From Firmicutes bacterium UBA6418 (GTDB lineage: Bacteria > Bacillota > Clostridia > Peptostreptococcales > Anaerovoracaceae), in NCBI GenBank assembly GCA_002439735.1, contig DJPG01000031.1, forward strand, positions 1 to 8,683: DNA of 8,683 nucleotides. Reading direction: 5' to 3'. A model generated the notes under the pieces. The model saw nothing but the letters and a program-made list of their open reading frames with translations. It was not told where the DNA came from and ran no database searches. The position numbers and the translations under genes were made by a program. Shown piece after piece: positions 4,621-8,683 of this stretch; within the stretch, counting starts at the first letter, position 1; every line of letters starts with the position of its first letter.

Positions 4621-5577
4621 CTATCCAAACAGCGCCTGTTCTACTTCACTCTGCGCTGCCTCTGCCGCCATGATTTCAGCCTTATCCGCCTCGCTCAATC
4701 CGCTGCCGTCATCGGCGTTTTCCTCGGTGATCGTGACATTGGCGTCAACCAGATCATCCTGCGGCTCGTCTGGCTGATTGTCAATGTAATCAAAAGAACC
4801 GTCTTCGTTGACCATGCTCATATCACTTTCAAACGCCCGAACCATCTCCACACTTAAAATCCCGTATTTCCCGAGCAATTGACGCACAACGGTTTTTAAA
4901 GCCATGCCATCAAAGCCGGAATACCAAGGACTGGAATACTTCCACATTTCGCTTTTTGGCAGCTTTCCGTCCTGCAAATCTCTGTACTTTTCGGCACTGA
5001 ACGCTTTACTGTACCGGTCTGCATGGTTCAACATTTTCTCTTTGCTGAAATACAGGCTTTTTTTAAATCCGTTCAGCAGTTCAAAATATGCCAGATATCC
5101 AATGACCGGAAGCGCTTCTCTTTGCTCGTCGTCCGTAATGAATGAAAACTCCGGTTTCCCGCTCGCACGGTTCCTGCCAAGGTATTCACCCTCGCGGATC
5201 TCAATAGCATCGATGTCTAAGTACTGCCCGGAGCGGATCGCCAGCTGCACGAACCCTTTGTACCCAATCTGGAACTGCGCGATCTTGCGGCCTCTTTTCT
5301 TGTCATCATACGGAACCATCCAGAATTGTCCTAATTGCGGCGATGGAGACAGCTCCAAAGACTCGCCTTGCAACGCTGCGGACACGATTGTGCCGGGTTC
5401 ACATTCCTGAAGGACCGGATTCAGCGATACTGCGCTGATTACGGAGGCGACAAAGCGGTTTGCGCGTTTCGGGTCTTTCAAGGCATTATTGATCATCTTC
5501 TGATAGCCGCTGCTGTTAATAACTACGCTGAACGGCTGCTTCTGCTGCCCTCTTACCAATGAATTCTTTACTGCCAT
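4621..5577 (-). CDS. recT: RecT-family single-strand annealing protein
   Basis: A 318-residue annealase that would pair complementary single strands, partnering the YqaJ exonuclease encoded upstream. Family features are visible in order: NPVLQECEPGTIVSAALQ (53-70), ELSPSPQLGQFWMVPY (75-90), QIGYKGFVQLAIRSGQY (103-119, the most conserved block), and WYSGFDGMALKTVVRQLLGK (218-237). An acidic disordered tail (260-310) ends in EVEQALFG. Length and order match phage RecT. The start overlaps the stop of the 133-residue gene (TAATG), with a GGGGGTGA site. Two genes separate it from the exonuclease, a common arrangement in Clostridia phages. Confidence is high for family and for pairing with the exonuclease. 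Confidence 0.93.
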   Translation of the reverse strand: MAVKNSLVRGQQKQPFSVVINSSGYQKMINNALKDPKRANRFVASVISAVSLNPVLQECEPGTIVSAALQGESLELSPSPQLGQFWMVPYDDKKRGRKIAQFQIGYKGFVQLAIRSGQYLDIDAIEIREGEYLGRNRASGKPEFSFITDDEQREALPVIGYLAYFELLNGFKKSLYFSKEKMLNHADRYSKAFSAEKYRDLQDGKLPKSEMWKYSSPWYSGFDGMALKTVVRQLLGKYGILSVEMVRAFESDMSMVNEDGSFDYIDNQPDEPQDDLVDANVTITEENADDGSGLSEADKAEIMAAEAAQSEVEQALFG

Positions 5578-5978
5578 TACTTTTCACCCCCGTTGTCAAG
5601 TTCTGCTTCGCAAACTTCTTTGAAGAAATCGGAGAGGCTGCCGAAGATGACCTTAATCTCGGCCAGTTCTTCTTCCGGAATTCCTGCGGCTTTCGGCTCC
5701 GCTTTCTTTTCCTCGATCTTTTCTGCGTCTGCGGAAAAATCCTGATACTCAAACTTTCCAATGACCTGACCGGTGACCTTTTTGCCGTTCATCATCATGT
5801 CGATCATGTCATCGGTCATCATGACGTTTTTGGTCACGCAGCGTGCGATCTTGTCGCCGGTCTTCGTCTTAACCAGCACCACATCGCCCGGTTTGAGCTG
5901 AACTTTCAGCGGAACCTCGAATGCATATCTGCCGCTGTTGTAACACTCTTCATGTACTACTTGCACAATGTTTCTCAT
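5577..5978 (-). CDS. Hypothetical protein between DUF1351 and RecT
   Basis: A 133-residue protein that I cannot name. The N-terminal half (about 1-78) looks like a small beta barrel (VPLKVQLKPGDVVLVKTKTGDKIARCV), reminiscent of translation-factor or KOW-type barrels. It contains an unusual Met-rich loop at 52-63 (VMMTDDMIDMMM). A charged Lys/Glu/Ala linker at 82-98 leads to a C-terminal amphipathic helix (ELAEIKVIFGSLSDFFKEVCEAEL). ATG 5978 has an AGGTGA site and lies 18 bases after the DUF1351 stop; the gene ends in a TAATG overlap with recT, so it is translated with recT. A role as an adaptor or regulator of the exonuclease-annealase pair is plausible from position alone. Confidence 0.75.
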   Translation of the reverse strand: MRNIVQVVHEECYNSGRYAFEVPLKVQLKPGDVVLVKTKTGDKIARCVTKNVMMTDDMIDMMMNGKKVTGQVIGKFEYQDFSADAEKIEEKKAEPKAAGIPEEELAEIKVIFGSLSDFFKEVCEAELDNGGEK

Positions 5979-5996
5979 TTTTTCACCTGTTCCTTT

Positions 5997-6818
5997 CTAA
6001 ATTGCTTTAATCTCAATATTTCTGCTGTCGCAGAACCTACGCAGCGCAACCGCATCCTCATTGGAAAGCAGTGCCGCAAACTTCACCCACTGCCGTTCCG
6101 GGACATGTACCGGCGGCTCCGGCGTGCATGGTACTGATTCTTCCGGCGGTTTGGCAGCCGCAGCCTTTTCGGCTTCTGCTTTGCGTTCTGCCGCAGCAGC
6201 TTCCGCTTCCTGCTTTCTTCGCTGGATGTCTGCCAGCCTGTGTCCCTCGGCGATCGCACGGTTCAGATCCAGTGCCTGCTTGTAGGTTTCCATCGCTTCA
6301 AAGCTGAATTCCGGCAGGCTGCCGATGGTCGCAACGTCGGCTTCGATCTGGATTAGGCGGGCTGTGATGGCTTCCTGAACACTCTTCATACTGACCGATG
6401 CATTCAGCCACTTTTGGTCGAAGATCTGCTTGCAGGTCAACCAGTCTGGATGATCGGTGCCATCCCAGAACTCCTTGATCTTCTCCATCTTCTCCGCTTT
6501 CTGCTTTTCCTCGTAGGCTTTGACCTGCTCATCGATGGCCGCGATCGGCGTGTCGATGATGCCGATGATCTCATTGACCTGCGATTTGAATTCGGTGAAC
6601 GGCTTCATGTACTCTTTTTCCTGCCGGATCCGCTCATCATTCAGCGCCTTTTTCAGCTTGTTCAGATTTGCTTTGTCGGCTTTTGCCTTTTTGATCTCTG
6701 CATCGTCGTAGACAATCGACGCGTAGAGACTTGCTTTTTCCTGCAGCTCATTCTTCAGTTCTTCGTAGTTGAACGTGATCGCCGCAGGGATCTGCACTTC
6801 ATTGACTTTAAACTCCAT
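5997..6818 (-). CDS. DUF1351 phage protein (coiled-coil, recombination-associated)
   Basis: A 273-residue protein of the DUF1351 type, a family of Firmicutes phages normally found beside YqaJ/RecT genes. The opening is characteristic: a short strand, then YEELKNELQEKASLYASIVY (18-37), then AEIKKAKADKANLNKLKKAL and IRQEKEYMKPFTEFKSQVNE. Residues 20-115 are largely predicted coiled coil. At 199-224 there is an Ala/Glu/Lys-rich segment (QEAEAAAAERKAEAEKAAAA), followed by a Pro-rich linker. A C-terminal domain (VKFAALLSNEDAVALRRFCDSRNIEI) ends the protein, as in other family members. ATG 6818 has a strong AAAGGAG site. No enzyme motif is present. The molecular role is unknown; a structural or tethering job in the recombination complex is inferred. 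Confidence 0.85.
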   Translation of the reverse strand: MEFKVNEVQIPAAITFNYEELKNELQEKASLYASIVYDDAEIKKAKADKANLNKLKKALNDERIRQEKEYMKPFTEFKSQVNEIIGIIDTPIAAIDEQVKAYEEKQKAEKMEKIKEFWDGTDHPDWLTCKQIFDQKWLNASVSMKSVQEAITARLIQIEADVATIGSLPEFSFEAMETYKQALDLNRAIAEGHRLADIQRRKQEAEAAAAERKAEAEKAAAAKPPEESVPCTPEPPVHVPERQWVKFAALLSNEDAVALRRFCDSRNIEIKAI

Positions 6819-6844
6819 TTTTTCTCCTTTCGCTTGCTTTTGAT

Positions 6845-7498
6845 TTATATTTCCGGCAGCAGCCTATCCGGCCGCCGCTTTGGTATCACGTAATTATCCC
6901 AGAACAGCTTTTCTTGCTCTGCCAGATACTGAATATCCGCCTCATAATCAGATCGTTCGATCAGGTAATGCCGCGTGTGCAGCACGATGTCACCGCCGAA
7001 ATCATACCGAAGTTGTGCTTTGAGCACAGCGAATTCAAGTTCCGTGACCATCAGGTAATGCAGCACCTGCGCAAAATAGTTTTGCGGGATCCGGTGATCC
7101 CATTTCTCTTTCTGCATGGATCGCAGAATGTTCGTGGTCTTGATCTCCAAAACACCTTTACGCCCGGTCTCTCTTTCAACCAGGACACCGTCCAGCGATG
7201 CATGGGCGAATGGGTACCGATCGTTCAGATACAGGTTGTTTTCTTCGTACAGAACCTCATACTGCGGAAAGTCCAGTGCGAACAATGCCCGCAGATGTTC
7301 TTCAGCTTCCGTGCCGTACTTGACATAGGGTTTTTCCGAAATGTCCTCTTGCTCCCGCAGCCCGGTTTTGATTTCCCAGAGGTCGACATTGGACATGAAT
7401 GGATTTTCTCCCAGTACCGCAGCGGCGTCTGATCCGCCGAGCCGCGTCCGGTTTTTTCGCCATTCCTCTTTCGTTTTCAGCAGGATCTTCGTTACCAT
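6845..7498 (-). CDS. YqaJ-family viral recombinase (lambda-exonuclease-type nuclease)
   Basis: A 217-residue PD-(D/E)XK nuclease that would resect dsDNA ends to give 3' single strands for RecT. Signatures are EEWRKNRTRLGGSDAAAVLG (11-30), where the Gly-Gly-Ser-Asp-Ala-Ala element is diagnostic, Y61-G-T-x-x-E, the catalytic Asp in SLDGVL (D103), the Glu-x-Lys pair in VLEIKTT (E118, K120), and Q144-V-L-H-Y in the next helix. All catalytic residues are intact. I start at ATG 7498, joined to the upstream stop as TGATG; a GTG three bases earlier is possible and adds one residue. A GAGG site lies upstream inside the previous gene. Length is usual for phage members. Confidence 0.92.
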   Translation of the reverse strand: MVTKILLKTKEEWRKNRTRLGGSDAAAVLGENPFMSNVDLWEIKTGLREQEDISEKPYVKYGTEAEEHLRALFALDFPQYEVLYEENNLYLNDRYPFAHASLDGVLVERETGRKGVLEIKTTNILRSMQKEKWDHRIPQNYFAQVLHYLMVTELEFAVLKAQLRYDFGGDIVLHTRHYLIERSDYEADIQYLAEQEKLFWDNYVIPKRRPDRLLPEI

Positions 7499-7686
7499 CA
7501 CAGAAACCTCACATCATGCTTGAAAAGTCGATCTAAGCAGATCTCACAGACCTTGTCGCCGTCGATCTCGTAGTAATAGTCGGTGATAAGGCTACCGCAG
7601 AGGTCGCACCTTTCTGCCTGTCGCATACGCTCCTTTTCGTCTTCCCAGCGCTCTGCGTCACGCGCCGGATCGCTTGTGAATGTCAT
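7498..7686 (-). CDS. Small four-cysteine zinc-finger-like protein
   Basis: A 62-residue protein. Residues 5-25 are a charged helix (DPARDAERWEDEKERMRQAE). A treble-clef- or zinc-ribbon-like unit follows, C27-D-L-C30 ... C47-E-I-C50, with DYYYEIDGDKV between the pairs. This is the pattern of small phage zinc-binding proteins. It overlaps the 3D gene (ATGA) with a GAGGTGA site and ends in TGATG with the YqaJ gene, so the three are coupled. Metal binding is a fair inference from the cysteine spacing. The partner and role are unknown. Confidence 0.8.
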   Translation of the reverse strand: MTFTSDPARDAERWEDEKERMRQAERCDLCGSLITDYYYEIDGDKVCEICLDRLFKHDVRFL

Positions 7687-8264
7687 GATCTCACCTCGAC
7701 TTCCATGTAGGCAACGCCATGCTTTACGGCTGATTCGTGCGAATCAAAATAAATATCGATTACATTACCTTTCACCATTGAGCCTGTATCTTGTGCCGTA
7801 TACACGGCGTCACCTATCTTTACTTTTGTTCCGAGCGGAATGACATCCGGATCGACCGCAATCGTCTTTCCTGCTTCGGCTCTTTCTCCGCTTGCCGTAT
7901 AGACAATTTCTTCTCCGTTTTCGTCTACTGGACGGTTTTTCGCCCAGACTGAACAACAACGGACGCAGCTGCAGTACGCCGTGATCTTGAACTCGCCGAG
8001 GCTTGTCCACTCCGGCTCCGGATCGCCTGTTTCGGCGGCGTTTTCCGGTTCTTCGGTAATTGCCTCGATTTCGAGGCAGTTTTCCTCGTAGGCGCCGATT
8101 TCGACCCCTTTCGCCTGCTTCTGCGCTTCTGCAAGATCATCGTGACCTGCGAACCCCAGCATGGTTACAATTGCGATCACTGCCAGAATCCCGCCGAGCG
8201 GTTTCTTCACGCGGTCAGCGATCCCAAGGATCCCGCCGCCGGTCTTTCTATAACGTTTCTTCAT
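7683..8264 (-). CDS. Membrane-anchored 3D (Asp-Asp-Asp) domain protein
   Basis: A 193-residue protein. A basic N-terminus (MKKRYRKTGGG) leads to a single hydrophobic segment at about 22-40 (PLGGILAVIAIVTMLGFAG), so the rest is probably outside the membrane. An acidic linker covers 41-88. The C-terminal 3D domain (91-193) has all three hallmark aspartates: AVDPDVIPLG (D138), AQDTG (D159) and VIDIYF (D170). It opens with TAYCSCVRCC, a four-Cys cluster seen in phage members. The double-psi beta-barrel fold is shared with MltA-type lytic transglycosylases and with Rpf/YabE/YuiC-like wall proteins, so peptidoglycan is the likely ligand. ATG 8264 overlaps the upstream TGA (ATGA) with an AGAGGTGAG site. 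A wall protein inside a recombination operon is odd in function, but the gene is intact. Confidence 0.88.
   Translation of the reverse strand: MKKRYRKTGGGILGIADRVKKPLGGILAVIAIVTMLGFAGHDDLAEAQKQAKGVEIGAYEENCLEIEAITEEPENAAETGDPEPEWTSLGEFKITAYCSCVRCCSVWAKNRPVDENGEEIVYTASGERAEAGKTIAVDPDVIPLGTKVKIGDAVYTAQDTGSMVKGNVIDIYFDSHESAVKHGVAYMEVEVRS
8061..8078. repeat. 18-bp hyphenated palindrome inside the 3D gene
   Basis: TGCCTCGA-TT-TCGAGGCA has perfect 8-base arms around a 2-base centre. It lies in the codons for the linker residues NCLEIEAI, a part of the protein with little expected constraint. It could be an operator-like site or simply chance; I found no second copy by eye. Confidence 0.35.
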
Positions 8265-8494
8265 GCTCTCACCTCTGCGTTTCTCTTGATTGCTGCGACC
8301 ACGTCCGGAATGAAATAGAGCTTTCCTTTTTCGACTCGTTCCAATCCGTACAGCAGCTCATCCACGCTTTTCACGTCTTTGTAATTCATCAGCTCCGCAA
8401 GCTGCCCTCTTCTGATGAACAGCCCGCCGCATTCCTGCTTGAAGTAGCGGATCATTTCCTGCTTGTCCATTTTCTCGATCTCCTTATAATTCAT
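8261..8494 (-). CDS. Small winged-helix-like DNA-binding protein (tentative)
   Basis: A 77-residue protein that begins MNYKEIEKMDKQEMIRYFKQ. Residues 25-51 look like a helix-turn-helix (LFIRRGQLAELMNYKDVKSV, then DELLYGL), and 52-66 like a beta wing (VEKGKLYFIPDVV). Small proteins of this layout are common in early operons of Clostridia phages. ATG 8494 has a GAGGTGG site eight bases upstream and overlaps the previous gene by 11 bases. A longer frame from 8626 gives Ser/Pro/Trp-rich sequence that merely shadows the upstream gene, so I rejected it. It could be an excisionase-like or regulatory factor; the role is unproven. Confidence 0.75.
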   Translation of the reverse strand: MNYKEIEKMDKQEMIRYFKQECGGLFIRRGQLAELMNYKDVKSVDELLYGLERVEKGKLYFIPDVVAAIKRNAEVRA

Positions 8495-8678
8495 CTTCGA
8501 CCACCTCGACGACGGCCAGTGCCTGCTTGAGCAGGTAATCGGTGATCCGCTGCTTGGCGATTCCGGTCTCACCTGCCAGACCGTCCAGTTGATCATTGAC
8601 CTCTTTGCTGACCCAGACGCATCCACCGTCCTTACCTATCGACTTGGAATTGGTTTTGTGAATTATGATTTTCTCCAT
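8484..8678 (-). CDS. Ribbon-helix-helix-type small DNA-binding protein
   Basis: A 64-residue protein with the ribbon-helix-helix order: strand GCVWVSKEV (19-27), helix NDQLDGLAGETG (28-39), turn, helix AKQRITDYLLKQALAVV (41-57), then an acidic tail EVVEDEL. Such proteins dimerise and bind operators with the paired strands, as in Arc and CopG. It is the first gene of the visible operon. ATG 8678 is only five bases from the window edge, so its ribosome binding site and any promoter it controls are out of view. Autoregulation of this early operon is a reasonable guess from position and fold only. Assignment rests on the pattern, not on a named homologue. Confidence 0.78.
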   Translation of the reverse strand: MEKIIIHKTNSKSIGKDGGCVWVSKEVNDQLDGLAGETGIAKQRITDYLLKQALAVVEVVEDEL

Positions 8679-8683
8679 GACTT

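Noticed and set aside
5559..6137. Plus-strand open frame of 192 codons opposite the 133-residue gene and DUF1351
   Set aside because: Antisense to two genes with good starts, with Phe/Leu/His-rich sequence typical of the reverse of Lys/Glu-rich coding DNA.
6414..6893. Plus-strand open frame of 159 codons that looks hydrophobic and membrane-like
   Set aside because: The Leu/Phe runs are the antisense of the Lys/Glu coiled coil of DUF1351, not a real membrane protein.
8495..8626. N-terminal extension of the winged-helix-like protein
   Set aside because: The added 44 residues are out-of-frame reading of the ribbon-helix-helix gene; the ATG at 8494 has a proper GAGGTGG site.
1..8683. CRISPR array, tRNA, rRNA, insertion sequence or attachment site
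   Set aside because: I saw no regularly spaced long repeats, no cloverleaf sequence, no transposase and no integrase or att-like repeat in the window.

Overview
The window looks like the early replication and recombination module of a tailed temperate phage or prophage from a Bacillota (Firmicutes) host, most likely a mid-GC Clostridia-type gut bacterium. The evidence is the gene set (YqaJ-type exonuclease, DUF1351, RecT, SSB, RusA, DnaD-like initiator), the tight same-strand packing, and strong GGAGG-type ribosome binding sites before nearly every gene. The host assignment is an inference. No integrase, structural or host gene is inside the window, so prophage and virulent phage cannot be told apart.

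All 18 supported genes lie on the minus strand, so transcription runs from high to low coordinates. Most genes are joined by ATGA, TGATG or TAATG overlaps or by gaps under 30 bases, which indicates one long translationally coupled operon. I found no convincing promoter or minus-strand terminator inside it. In transcription order: (1) 8678-8261, two small DNA-binding-type proteins (ribbon-helix-helix and winged-helix-like); (2) 8264-7498, a membrane-anchored 3D (Asp-Asp-Asp) domain protein and a 62-residue four-cysteine protein; (3) 7498-4621, the recombination core: YqaJ exonuclease, DUF1351 coiled-coil protein, an unrecognised 133-residue protein, RecT annealase; (4) 4606-3501, two phage proteins often seen beside RecT (one of the type annotated 'replication terminator protein', one unrecognised); (5) 3443-2178, MazG-like NTP pyrophosphohydrolase, SSB and RusA resolvase; (6) 2211-1366, the DnaD-type replication initiator; (7) 1369-1, a zinc-ribbon protein, a conserved phage protein, an HTH protein and a truncated small gene.

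The genes fit a DNA-metabolism programme. YqaJ would resect dsDNA ends, RecT would anneal the exposed strand, SSB would protect ssDNA, RusA would resolve branched intermediates, and the DnaD-like protein would start replication and recruit the host helicase. No helicase or DnaC-type loader is in the window.

The most interesting signal is non-coding information inside the initiator gene (about 1655-1888). It holds 11-bp-phased copies of TGTATCCA that fall in different codon frames, a 19-bp hyphenated palindrome of the same motif, a 16-bp direct repeat at 33-bp spacing, a 78-base stretch with no G on the plus strand, and a block of about 12% GC. Together these look like a lambda-O-style replication origin embedded in the initiator gene. 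Other items are a 14-bp palindrome and an in-frame six-codon leader between ssb and rusA, and a strong hairpin before the MazG-like gene.
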